Below, piece after piece: positions 50,145-57,883 of a stretch of 64,000 bases of DNA. Both the position numbers and the translations under genes were made by a program. The DNA comes from Planctomycetaceae bacterium (GTDB lineage Bacteria > Planctomycetota > Planctomycetia > Pirellulales > Thermoguttaceae). Within the stretch, counting starts at the first letter, position 1. Every line of letters starts with the position of its first letter. Location of the stretch: contig SFIW01000001.1 of the NCBI GenBank assembly GCA_004556055.1, positions 59,171 to 123,170 on the forward strand, written 5' to 3'. Below the pieces are notes generated by a model, which was not told the origin of the DNA, ran no database searches, and saw nothing but the letters and a program-made list of their open reading frames with translations.

Positions 50145-50975
50145 ATGCTCTCGCTTAAGACAGAAAAAGATATTTGGAAGATGAGGAAAGCTGGGCTCCT
50201 CACCTGGTCCGCTCACGAACTGGTGCGCCAAATTATTCGCCCCGGTATGACGACCGCTGAATTGGACAGGGAAGTAGAAAATCTTTTCACGCGCAATTAT
50301 GCGGTTGGGATGTTCAAAGGCGTTCCCGGACGCGTCCCATTCCCGGCCGTTACGTGCGTCTCAATCAACGAACAAGTTGTTCACGGGATCCCTGGCGACC
50401 GCGTGATCAAAGACGGCGATCTTGTGAGCGTCGACCTTGGATGTAAGATTGACGGGTGGTGTGGCGACGCCGCGTACTCAAGTCTTGTAGGGAACGTGTC
50501 AAAAGAGGCGGAAGACTTGGTGAAGTGTACGCGCGACGTTCTCAACCTCGCGATCAAGCGCCTCGAGACGGCGAGATATTGGAGCGAAGTAGCTCGCGAT
50601 ATGGAGAAATTTGTCCGGGGGCACGGATATTCGGTAGTGGAATCTTTCGTTGGGCATGGTATAGGCAGAACGATGCATGAAGCGCCGCAGGTGCCTAACT
50701 TTGTCTACAGCGAATTCGTCAAGCATGAGGACTTTCAGATTAAACCTGGTTTAGTCATAGCGGTCGAACCGATGGTGAACGCCGGGGGCAAACGAGTTAG
50801 ACAGCTGAACGATTATTGGACGATCGTCACGGTTGACGGACGTTTGAGCGCGCACGAAGAACACACGATCGGAATTCTTAAAACAGGTCCGCTTGTTTTA
50901 ACGGGGCCTCCGCAAACGCAAGAAGAACAAGAGCAAGTAGACGAGTTTTTCCGACGTTATCGAGAAAACAAGTAG
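50145..50975 (+). CDS. map: Methionine aminopeptidase, type I
   Basis: 276 aa from the ATG at 50145, which has AAGGGT 5 nt upstream; the ATG at 50130 has none. It removes the initiator Met. The pita-bread fold metal ligands are visible: VSVDLGCKIDGWCGDAAYSS (Asp, Asp), VESFVGHGIGRTMHEAPQVPNF (His), VIAVEPMVN (Glu) and HEEHTIGI (Glu). A tail of about 25 hydrophilic residues extends past the usual end. infA does not follow, unlike in many bacteria. Confidence 0.96.
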   Translation: MLSLKTEKDIWKMRKAGLLTWSAHELVRQIIRPGMTTAELDREVENLFTRNYAVGMFKGVPGRVPFPAVTCVSINEQVVHGIPGDRVIKDGDLVSVDLGCKIDGWCGDAAYSSLVGNVSKEAEDLVKCTRDVLNLAIKRLETARYWSEVARDMEKFVRGHGYSVVESFVGHGIGRTMHEAPQVPNFVYSEFVKHEDFQIKPGLVIAVEPMVNAGGKRVRQLNDYWTIVTVDGRLSAHEEHTIGILKTGPLVLTGPPQTQEEQEQVDEFFRRYRENK

Positions 50976-51036
50976 TCGTTCCAATGGAAGGGAAAGAGAG
51001 CAGGGTCAAGAAAAGAGAAAAAATCCATTTGTCCAC

Positions 51037-51064
51037 TTGATTATATCTGTTTATCCCTTAGAAT
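51037..51064 (+). promoter_or_regulatory. Promoter of the rpmJ-rpsM-rpsK-rpsD-rpoA-rplQ unit
   Basis: TTGATT, a 16-bp spacer and TAGAAT, 80 bp before rpmJ. Confidence 0.6.
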
Positions 51065-51143
51065 AAACTACAATTCGGCTAGTTGCGGGAGACGTTCAAT
51101 TGTGCGTCGCCCGCTTGGCTCGTTTTTAGTAAGGAACGAAATA

Positions 51144-51257
51144 ATGAAAGTTCAAGCTAGTGTTAAACGAATTTGCGAGAACTGCAAAATCGTTAAGCGT
51201 AAGGGCAAGGTCTACGTTATTTGTGTTAATCCACGACACAAGCAACGACAAGGCTGA
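51144..51257 (+). CDS. rpmJ: 50S ribosomal protein L36, zinc-binding type
   Basis: 37 aa, too short for most gene tracks. The product begins MKVQASVKRICENCKIVKR and ends in CVNPRHKQRQG, the full-length bacterial L36 with its zinc ligands (CxxC, a third Cys and the His in PRHKQ). AAGGAACG lies upstream of the ATG. It starts the alpha operon in its usual place before rpsM. Confidence 0.96.
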   Translation: MKVQASVKRICENCKIVKRKGKVYVICVNPRHKQRQG

Positions 51258-51375
51258 GCGTGAGAGAGGCGTAGCCACAGTAGACGGAAGACGACGATCG
51301 GGTAATGTTTTAAACGTCTACGGCGCGCTGGAAGTCGAACATGCGTTCGAGTATTAAGTAATTAGGAGAAGTTAA

Positions 51376-51756
51376 ATGCCTCGTTTATTGGGCGTTGATA
51401 TTCCAAACGATCGTCCGACCGTGGTCGCTCTAACGTATCTTTACGGCGTTGGACCCAAGATCGCGAGCGAACTTTGTTTGAAAGCTGGGGTTGATCCTAC
51501 GGCGCGAGCGAAGGAGCTCAAAGAGGACGAAATTGCGAGATTGGCCGCTCTTCTCGATAACGAATATGTTGTCGAAGGTCAACTTCGTCGCCAAGTTCAG
51601 CAAAATATTGCCCGTCTTAATGCCATTAAGTGTTATCGCGGTATTCGCCACCGTAAGGGCCTCCCCGTTCGTGGTCAACGAACAAAAACCAATGCTCGTA
51701 CCCGTAAGGGACCCAAGAAGACCGTTGCCGGAAAGAAGGGCGTCAAGGATCGATAA
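51376..51756 (+). CDS. rpsM: 30S ribosomal protein S13
   Basis: 126 aa. S13 is identified by MPRLLGVDIPNDRPTVVALTYLYGVGPKIASELC and the C-terminal NIARLNAIKCYRGIRHRKGLPVRGQRTKTNARTRKGPKKTV. It contacts the P-site tRNA and 50S bridges. GGAG lies about 8 nt before the ATG. Confidence 0.98.
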   Translation: MPRLLGVDIPNDRPTVVALTYLYGVGPKIASELCLKAGVDPTARAKELKEDEIARLAALLDNEYVVEGQLRRQVQQNIARLNAIKCYRGIRHRKGLPVRGQRTKTNARTRKGPKKTVAGKKGVKDR

Positions 51757-51909
51757 TTTTTCCTTGTCGGTTATTCGTCTCGGCGTTTAATGATTTTCTT
51801 ATTTATAGGAAAGTTGCGACGAGACGGAAAGAAGGTATTGGAATTTATTAGACTAAGAATCAAATATTCCGTTCAGTTAGATACGGAATAAAAGTCTGGA
51901 GATAATACT

Positions 51910-52293
51910 GTGGCTAAGGTTTCTAAGAAACGTAAGATCAAGAGAAGCGTTGCGAGCGGGATCGTACACATCAAAGTCACGTACAATAATACGATTGTGA
52001 CGATCACCGACATGAAAGGCGACACCCTTTGTTGGGCGACCGCCGGTACTTGCGGTTTCAAAGGTAGCCGTAAATCTACGGCTTTTGCTGGACAAATGGC
52101 TGCGCAGCAGGCGGCTGATAAAGCTAAAAAGTTCGGTATGAAAGAGGTTGACGTTCGCGTAAAGGGCCCCGGAAGCGGTCGCGATTTGGCTATTACGGCT
52201 ATCGCGCAGTCTGGCCTCACTGTCAAAACGTTAGAAGACGTGAGCCCGTTGCCCCATAACGGTTGTCGTCCTCCGAAGCGTCGCCGTGTCTGA
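51910..52293 (+). CDS. rpsK: 30S ribosomal protein S11
   Basis: 127 aa with a GTG start and GGAG upstream. S11 is shown by SGIVHIKVTYNNTIVTITDMKGDTLCWATAGTCGFKGSRKSTAFAGQMAAQQAADKA, RVKGPGSGRDLAITAI and the C-terminal PLPHNGCRPPKRRRV. The 153-bp gap before it is longer than typical; no element was recognised there. Confidence 0.98.
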   Translation: MAKVSKKRKIKRSVASGIVHIKVTYNNTIVTITDMKGDTLCWATAGTCGFKGSRKSTAFAGQMAAQQAADKAKKFGMKEVDVRVKGPGSGRDLAITAIAQSGLTVKTLEDVSPLPHNGCRPPKRRRV

Positions 52294-52404
52294 TCTTATT
52301 CTTTTGGACGCGCTTTGTTTATTAGGTAACGGCAGTCCAAAGAAGATCAAATTGACGCACTTTTAGAAAACAAATATCGAATTTTAAAATATTGGAGCAA
52401 AATA

Positions 52405-53076
52405 ATGGCTCGAACTTTAGGACCCGTCTGCAAAAGATGCCGTCGTGAAGGCGTAAAGCTCTTCCTGAAGGGAACTCGTTGCGATTCTCCGATGTGCCCC
52501 TTTGAAAAAGCTGGCGCGAACAAAAAACCTCTTCCTCCTGGAATGCATGGTTTCAAACGTGGAAAAATGACGGAATATGGCGAACAGCTTCGTGAAAAGC
52601 AGAAGGTCAAGACCTTCTATGGCGTGCTTGAAACGCAATTCCGTAAGTATTATCAAATGGCCGAACGTTCAAAAGGTAATACGGGTTTGGTCTTGATGTC
52701 TCTTCTCGAAAGACGTCTTGACAACGTAGTGTACCGTCTTGGCTTTGCGACGTCTCGCAGCCAGGCTCGTCAGTTGATTGCGCACGGTCATATTTGCGTG
52801 AATGGACGTCGTCTTGACGTAGCGAGTTATCTGACTCGTCCGGGCGATTCCATCGCTATCAAGGTTTACAAGCGAGAAGGCGAAAAGTCGAAGCGTCAGG
52901 GCCCCATGGGGATTGCGAAGTTCTCTCTCGAGAACCTTGGCGCTCGCCAGACTCCCGATTATCTCGTCCGTAACGACGGCGACGTTCCTAGCGGCGTCGT
53001 TCTTCGTTACCCGCTCTTCGACGACGTCTCCTTGCCCGTCAATCCGCAACTTATCGTCGAACTTTGCTCGAAATGA
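52405..53076 (+). CDS. rpsD: 30S ribosomal protein S4, zinc-binding type
   Basis: 223 aa. The N-terminal cysteines (CKRCRR at residues 9-12, then two near 26 and 31) form the C+ zinc site. The S4 RNA-binding domain is LLERRLDNVVYRLGFATSRSQARQLIAHGHICVNGR. S4 starts 30S assembly and represses the alpha operon in E. coli and its own gene in Bacillus; no leader match is claimed here. Confidence 0.98.
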   Translation: MARTLGPVCKRCRREGVKLFLKGTRCDSPMCPFEKAGANKKPLPPGMHGFKRGKMTEYGEQLREKQKVKTFYGVLETQFRKYYQMAERSKGNTGLVLMSLLERRLDNVVYRLGFATSRSQARQLIAHGHICVNGRRLDVASYLTRPGDSIAIKVYKREGEKSKRQGPMGIAKFSLENLGARQTPDYLVRNDGDVPSGVVLRYPLFDDVSLPVNPQLIVELCSK

Positions 53077-53226
53077 TCCATATAGCGGCGTTTGCAACGG
53101 AGAGACTCTGAGTTTCTTCGTTTGCATACGCGCTCTTTTTGCGTCTATTCTTATTGGGGTATGCGCGAGAAGAGAGAGGGTCATATCTTTGTTTAACACG
53201 TCATTAACACTGGAGCGGACTGTAAC

Positions 53227-54243
53227 ATGAGAATCAGATGGAGGGGACTTGAGCTTCCCAGCAAAGTGAAATGCGAGCAAGCGACGCCAACTTTTGGGCG
53301 TTTCACCTGCGAGCCGTTTGAACGCGGTTTCGGCATCACTGTCGGCAACAGCTTGCGCAGGGCGCTTCTTTCCAGTCTAGAAGGAAGCGCGGTCACGAAG
53401 ATTAAACTTCGAGGAGCTCAGCTTGAATTCACTTCTCTCGAGGGCGTCGTAGAAGACGTTACGGAAATCGTTTTGAATGTGAAATCGCTCATAGTGCGTT
53501 CTCACAACGAAGGTCCGAGCGTCATTCGTATCGTGAAGACTGGTCCGGGCGAAGTGACCGGGCATGACGTAGTTTCAGATCAGAGTCATGTTGAAATCAT
53601 CAACCCTGATCTTTTGATTGCGACCTTGACTCAAGACGTAGAGTTCGAACTTGAACTTGTCGTTGAAAACGGAAGGGGTTATGTTCCGGTAGGAGCTATG
53701 ACTTCTGGTCGCGATCGCAATACAGAATCAGGTTATATTCCGATTGACGCATCCTTCAGTCCTGTCGTTAAAGTTAAGTACGACGTTCAAGAGACGCGCG
53801 TAGGTCAAAAGACGAACTATGAACGTTTAAACCTCGAGATTACGACTGACGGATCGATAACTCCGGAAATGGCTTTGGTTGAGGCGGCGAAGATTCTTCG
53901 TAAACATCTCAATCCGTTTATTCAATACGATAGACCTGAGGGCGACGTTTTCTGCCGTCCGAAGTCTTCTATTGTCGACGGAGTTGATCCAGCGCTTGAG
54001 CAAAAGCTCGCGATGACGCTTTCCGATTTAAAACTTTCCGTTCGTGCTTCGAACTGCCTCGAAAATGAGAATATCACTACGGTTGGCCAATTGGTGAGTC
54101 GTAACGAGGACGACCTCCTAGATCTTCGTAATTTCGGCGAAACTTCGTTGAACGAAGTCAAGCAGAAGCTTAACGAGATCGGTCTTCGTCTTGGAATGAG
54201 AGTTCCAGGAACCCAGGGTTCTCAAATCGGTAAGTACAACTGA
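53227..54243 (+). CDS. rpoA: RNA polymerase subunit alpha
   Basis: 338 aa. The N-terminal dimerisation domain contains EPFERGFGITVGNSLRRALLSSLEGSAVT, and the C-terminal domain has LSDLKLSVRASNCLENENITTVGQLVSRNEDDLLDLRNFGETSLNEVKQKLNEIGLRLGM, which binds UP elements and activators. Standard length. The stretch between the two domains holds the usual linker. The 150-bp gap from rpsD is unexplained. Confidence 0.98.
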   Translation: MRIRWRGLELPSKVKCEQATPTFGRFTCEPFERGFGITVGNSLRRALLSSLEGSAVTKIKLRGAQLEFTSLEGVVEDVTEIVLNVKSLIVRSHNEGPSVIRIVKTGPGEVTGHDVVSDQSHVEIINPDLLIATLTQDVEFELELVVENGRGYVPVGAMTSGRDRNTESGYIPIDASFSPVVKVKYDVQETRVGQKTNYERLNLEITTDGSITPEMALVEAAKILRKHLNPFIQYDRPEGDVFCRPKSSIVDGVDPALEQKLAMTLSDLKLSVRASNCLENENITTVGQLVSRNEDDLLDLRNFGETSLNEVKQKLNEIGLRLGMRVPGTQGSQIGKYN

Positions 54244-54275
54244 AACAACCGTAAATAGAAAAATAAGATAATACA

Positions 54276-54851
54276 ATGCGACATAGAAGAATTGGACGTA
54301 AATTTGGGCGCAATCCTAATCATCAGCGCGCCCTTCTGCGCAATCTCGCGATCTCGTTGATCCTCACGGAACGCGACGTCGAAGATTTCGATACGAAAGA
54401 ACAGGCTCCGAAAACTGCTGGTCGTATCACTACGACTCTTCCCAAAGCCAAGGAACTTCGTCCTTTCATCGAAAAGCTTATTACGAAAGCTGTCCATGCT
54501 CAAGCCTCTATCAAAGCGGCTGAGGAATTGGCCTGCAAAGCTGAAAAGAACACTGAAGAATGGAAGGCTTGGCGCCAAGGCGAAGGTTGGAAAGCTTGGG
54601 TTAAAGCTTCAGCTCCCGCTGTCGCCGCTCGTCGCGCCGTTTACGAAAAACTCAATAATCGTGAGGCCGTAACCCTTCTCTTTGACCGTATCGCTCCTCG
54701 TTACGTCGAACGTTGCGGCGGTTACACCCGTATCTACAAGCTCGCTAAGCCGCGTCTCGGCGACGCTGGTAAGCAGGCGATTATCGAGTTCGTCGGTGAA
54801 AACGATCGTCGTAATGTCGTCGCCGCTTCCGTCGTTCCTACCGTTGAATGA
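54276..54851 (+). CDS. rplQ: 50S ribosomal protein L17 with internal insertion
   Basis: 191 aa, well above the usual 115-130. The N-terminal half MRHRRIGRKFGRNPNHQRALLRNLAISLI and the later ELRPFIEKLITKA are canonical, and the end FDRIAPRYVERCGGYTRIYKL matches the L17 C-terminus. Between them is an insertion of about 45 residues, Ala/Lys/Glu/Trp-rich (EWKAWRQGEGWKAWVK), and a tail of about 30 residues follows. L17 surrounds the tunnel exit, so the extra parts may project from the ribosome surface. It ends the alpha operon before a terminator. Confidence 0.95.
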   Translation: MRHRRIGRKFGRNPNHQRALLRNLAISLILTERDVEDFDTKEQAPKTAGRITTTLPKAKELRPFIEKLITKAVHAQASIKAAEELACKAEKNTEEWKAWRQGEGWKAWVKASAPAVAARRAVYEKLNNREAVTLLFDRIAPRYVERCGGYTRIYKLAKPRLGDAGKQAIIEFVGENDRRNVVAASVVPTVE

Positions 54852-54880
54852 TTTCTTCGACCATAAATTTCGGTCTAATA

Positions 54881-54907
54881 AAGACGCTCGTTTCGGGCGT
54901 CTTTTTT
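54881..54907 (+). terminator. Terminator after rplQ
   Basis: Stem AAGACGC/GCGTCTT, extended by a CG pair in the loop, followed by TTTTTATT. Confidence 0.85.
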
Positions 54908-54966
54908 ATTTACTCGGCGATCCAAGAGCGCTAGGATATTATTTCAACATCTTCTCGGGAAATTTT

Positions 54967-55653
54967 ATGAGCCATTCTTCTTCTTCCGATAAGTATTTTG
55001 ATTATCTGCAAGCTGTCAAAGATCTTTGCGGCAATCTTTGCCTGTCGCTTCGCGTCTTTCGTTCGATTAAGATTGACGAAGTCGGCTTCGCTCTTGCTCA
55101 CGCTCAGAATAAAGATTCTCGATTTGGAAGATGGGCGTCAATGACCCCGCTTCGCTTTGAAGACGGCGCTCTCGCGACGCGAGTTACCCGACCCGTCAAA
55201 GCTCGGCTCCAAGGCAAAGTAATCGCCGTCGGGACTTCCGAACGCTACTATAAGACTCCTCGCGTCCTTTCGAGGGATGGTAAAACCGAACTCAAATACA
55301 TTCTGACCATTGTTCAGCCGAGGTTCCATAATCTTTCCGTAGAAGAGAAAATCGACACTCTCATCCATGAACTCTATCATATCAGCGCCGATTTCAACGG
55401 CGACGTCAGACGTTTTCCCGGTAGAAACTGGCAACACGGTTCCAAAGCGCGCTATAACTTAATTTGCCAGAGCTTGCGTAAGGAATGGCTTCAAAGCGAT
55501 CCTGAGCCGCGATACTACGAATTCTTGCAATGGCGTTTCAACGAGTTGTTAGAGCGGTTCGGAGGTATTCGAGGGTATACCTACCCGCAAATCAAGTTGG
55601 TCGAAATATCTAGAGAAGAAGCTATTCGACTCAATCCCAAGTTGCGACAATGA
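54967..55653 (+). CDS. Putative zinc metallopeptidase-like protein (HELYH)
   Basis: 228 aa from the ATG at 54967; the frame reading back through rplQ is an artefact. The zinc motif is LIHELYHISADFNGDVRRF, followed 14 residues later by NWQHGSKARYN, whose His may be the third ligand. This pattern resembles the phage-type putative metallopeptidase family and SprT-like proteins. There is no signal peptide, so it should be cytoplasmic. The substrate is unknown. It lies after the rplQ terminator, 78 bp before the next gene in the same direction. Confidence 0.72.
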   Translation: MSHSSSSDKYFDYLQAVKDLCGNLCLSLRVFRSIKIDEVGFALAHAQNKDSRFGRWASMTPLRFEDGALATRVTRPVKARLQGKVIAVGTSERYYKTPRVLSRDGKTELKYILTIVQPRFHNLSVEEKIDTLIHELYHISADFNGDVRRFPGRNWQHGSKARYNLICQSLRKEWLQSDPEPRYYEFLQWRFNELLERFGGIRGYTYPQIKLVEISREEAIRLNPKLRQ

Positions 55654-55731
55654 CTCTCTGGCGCTAAAATCTTGACATGTTAAATTTTTTTTGCGCTTGC
55701 ACTGGATAGTTTATTTCACGTTGGTAGCGAC

Positions 55732-56523
55732 ATGATTATATATGAGGGCGGGCAACTCGATCGCGCTGAATTTTCCGAAATCGTCAAGGACATTAAAACG
55801 ATTTCCGACCGTCACGGGGCGACTTTAGTCACAAGCGGTCTGATTCAACCCGAAAAAGGGCTTCGAAACGTCGATTTTTTCTTTTTATTTCGTTCTTTTC
55901 CTCATGAATTTTTGCAGAGCGACGTCGAGGGATACCGAATGATATCCCCTCTTGCGCCGATCGTCGTCATAGCGGGGAAGTTTTGTGAAGGAGAAGATTA
56001 TCACGGCGAGCTGTTTTCCGGGACGCGACGCTTTTATGTGGACGACTGGCGTTCTTTTGGACGAGAGGAATTTGAGAATTTCTTCCAGGGGAAGGGACTT
56101 TTTATGGAATCGCCCCTTACGCCGACGTCAGCGCTTCCAGAATTTCGTATATTTTCACGGCGAGAGGGAGGGGGGAGAGAATCTATTGTGCTTTTGACCG
56201 ACGATGAGAGCATAGCGACTCTCTGTCGAGAGACGATCCCTCCGGATACGCTTTGCGCCGTAGGCGGCTTGTTTTCTACGAAGGAGGAGCGCCCGCTTTG
56301 TTTGCCTATGAAACCAACGCGCATTATAGTCGACGTGGCGGAGCTTTCCGATAGACGACTACCGGGGAAGATTGTCAAGCTTTGCAAACTTTACCCGTCG
56401 GCGAGAATAACAATTTGGGGATTTGCGCCGACCGATTCTGAGCGACGCGCATTCCAGAGTCCTGAGTATGAAGGAAGGGTAAATATCGCCGCCAAGCCCT
56501 TTAATCTTTGCGATCTATTTTAG
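55732..56523 (+). CDS. Unknown protein with C-terminal degenerate receiver-like domain
   Basis: 263 aa, family not recognised. The C-terminal half (about residues 140-263) has the order of a CheY-like fold: SIVLLTDDESIA (the paired acids), PTRIIVDVAEL (Asp in the phospho-acceptor position), ARITIWGFAPT in place of the strand with the conserved Thr/Ser, and AAKPFNLCDLF (the Lys-Pro of receivers). The switch Thr/Ser looks missing, so phosphorylation is doubtful. The N-terminal half (RNVDFFFLFRSFP, LAPIVVIAGKF) may be a second, more diverged copy. There is no DNA-binding or kinase domain. The neighbours are a metallopeptidase-like gene and prfB. The fold is my inference from sequence pattern. 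Confidence 0.6.
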   Translation: MIIYEGGQLDRAEFSEIVKDIKTISDRHGATLVTSGLIQPEKGLRNVDFFFLFRSFPHEFLQSDVEGYRMISPLAPIVVIAGKFCEGEDYHGELFSGTRRFYVDDWRSFGREEFENFFQGKGLFMESPLTPTSALPEFRIFSRREGGGRESIVLLTDDESIATLCRETIPPDTLCAVGGLFSTKEERPLCLPMKPTRIIVDVAELSDRRLPGKIVKLCKLYPSARITIWGFAPTDSERRAFQSPEYEGRVNIAAKPFNLCDLF

Positions 56524-56582
56524 CGAGGTCAACGAGCCGACTAAATAATTTATCAAAAGGCGCTTTGTAGGGTTGTATTTGT

Positions 56583-56610
56583 TTGACACGGGTTGTCTAA
56601 CGAATATTTT
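56583..56610 (+). promoter_or_regulatory. Promoter of prfB
   Basis: Perfect TTGACA, a 16-bp spacer and TATTTT, about 90 bp before the prfB start. Confidence 0.55.
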
Positions 56611-56698
56611 AAATTAGAATGATAGGGTTAAAGAGGACGAAACGCGCGCTTAGTGAGCCTTGCGCGTACTATTCCGCAAGACAGGAGAGAAGAAGGTT

Positions 56699-57802
56699 AT
56701 GCCTGTAGAACGCGAACAGATAGACCGAGCCGAACAGATTCGCAACGGACTCGATCAGTTGAAAGTTTCGTTAGACTACGACGCGAAGAAGCACGAGATT
56801 GAAGAGCTAGACGCGCAGATGACGGCGCCTGGCTTCTGGGACGATCAGGAGAAAGCCCAGAGCGTCGTCGCTAAAATCAAGGCGTTGAAGACGCTGGTAC
56901 GTCCGATGGACGAGATTCTGAGCGAGCTTGAAGAACTCGACGTTTTTTTTGAGTTGGGACGCGAGGACGAGGAAACTGCGGCGGAAATACCCGCCAAGCT
57001 CCAAGAGATTGAAAAGACGCTTGGCGATTTACAGACGGCCGCGCTTTTGAACGGTCCCTTTGACGCGAACGACGCGATTCTTACGATCAATGCGCGCGAC
57101 GGCGGAACCGACGCCAACGACTGGGCGGAGATGCTTTTGCGCATGTATATCAACTGGGCGCAATCGCGCGGTTATCAGGTTGAGCTTCTCGACCGGCAGG
57201 ACAACGAAGAGGCGGGTATTAACAGCGCGTCGTTGATGGTGCGCGGGCCGATGGCTTACGGATACTTAAAGAGCGAGATTGGGACGCATCGTCTTGTCCG
57301 AATAAGTCCTTTCAACTCGGAAGGAAAGAGGCAGACGAGCTTTGCCGCAGTCGACGTCAACCCAGACGTCGACGATTCGATCCACGTGGATATCAATCCT
57401 GAAGACGTTCGCGAAGACGTATTCCGTTCGAGCGGAGCCGGCGGTCAGCACGTTAATAAGACGTCGAGCGCGATTCGCTTGACGCATATACCGACGAATA
57501 CGGTAGTTCAGTGCCAAAACGAGCGGAGCCAGCATAAAAACCGCGCGACGGCGTGGAAGATGCTTAGGGCGCGTTTGCTTCAGCGCGAGGAAGAAAAACG
57601 CGAACAGCAGATGTCCGAGAAATATAAGAATCTTTCGAAGGTTGGGTTTGGTTCTCAGATACGAAACTATTTCTTACATCCAGATCAACGCGTGAAGGAT
57701 TCGCGCACGGGTTATTCCGTCGGTAATTTTCACGAAGTTCTTGACGGAGGCGTTCAGCCTTTTATGGAAGAATATCTTCGTTGGCGCGTTAAGACGGATT
57801 GA
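56699..57802 (+). CDS. prfB: Peptide chain release factor 2
   Basis: 367 aa from the ATG at 56699, with AGGAG and GAAGG upstream. RF2 reads UGA and UAA stop codons. The codon-recognition motif is SPF in HRLVRISPFNSEGKRQTSF, and the catalytic GGQ is in SSGAGGQHVNKTSSAIRLTH. In many bacteria the gene has an in-frame UGA and a programmed +1 shift in the segment equivalent to VSLDYDAKK (about residue 25); here that segment is read continuously in one frame with no stop, so autoregulation by frameshifting is absent. Confidence 0.97.
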   Translation: MPVEREQIDRAEQIRNGLDQLKVSLDYDAKKHEIEELDAQMTAPGFWDDQEKAQSVVAKIKALKTLVRPMDEILSELEELDVFFELGREDEETAAEIPAKLQEIEKTLGDLQTAALLNGPFDANDAILTINARDGGTDANDWAEMLLRMYINWAQSRGYQVELLDRQDNEEAGINSASLMVRGPMAYGYLKSEIGTHRLVRISPFNSEGKRQTSFAAVDVNPDVDDSIHVDINPEDVREDVFRSSGAGGQHVNKTSSAIRLTHIPTNTVVQCQNERSQHKNRATAWKMLRARLLQREEEKREQQMSEKYKNLSKVGFGSQIRNYFLHPDQRVKDSRTGYSVGNFHEVLDGGVQPFMEEYLRWRVKTD

Positions 57803-57883
57803 TATGAGAGAGATTCGTGCGGCTCATGCGGCGTATCGAACCGCAGGGCCGCGTCAGGCTTTATAGCAACGAGGAGTTCAGCG

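Noticed and set aside
54682..54966. Upstream extension of the metallopeptidase-like frame into rplQ
   Set aside because: It runs out of frame through rplQ and its terminator; the ATG at 54967 after the terminator is the sensible start.
56699..56790. Programmed +1 frameshift site in prfB
   Set aside because: The segment encoding VSLDYDAKK is continuous in one frame with no UGA.
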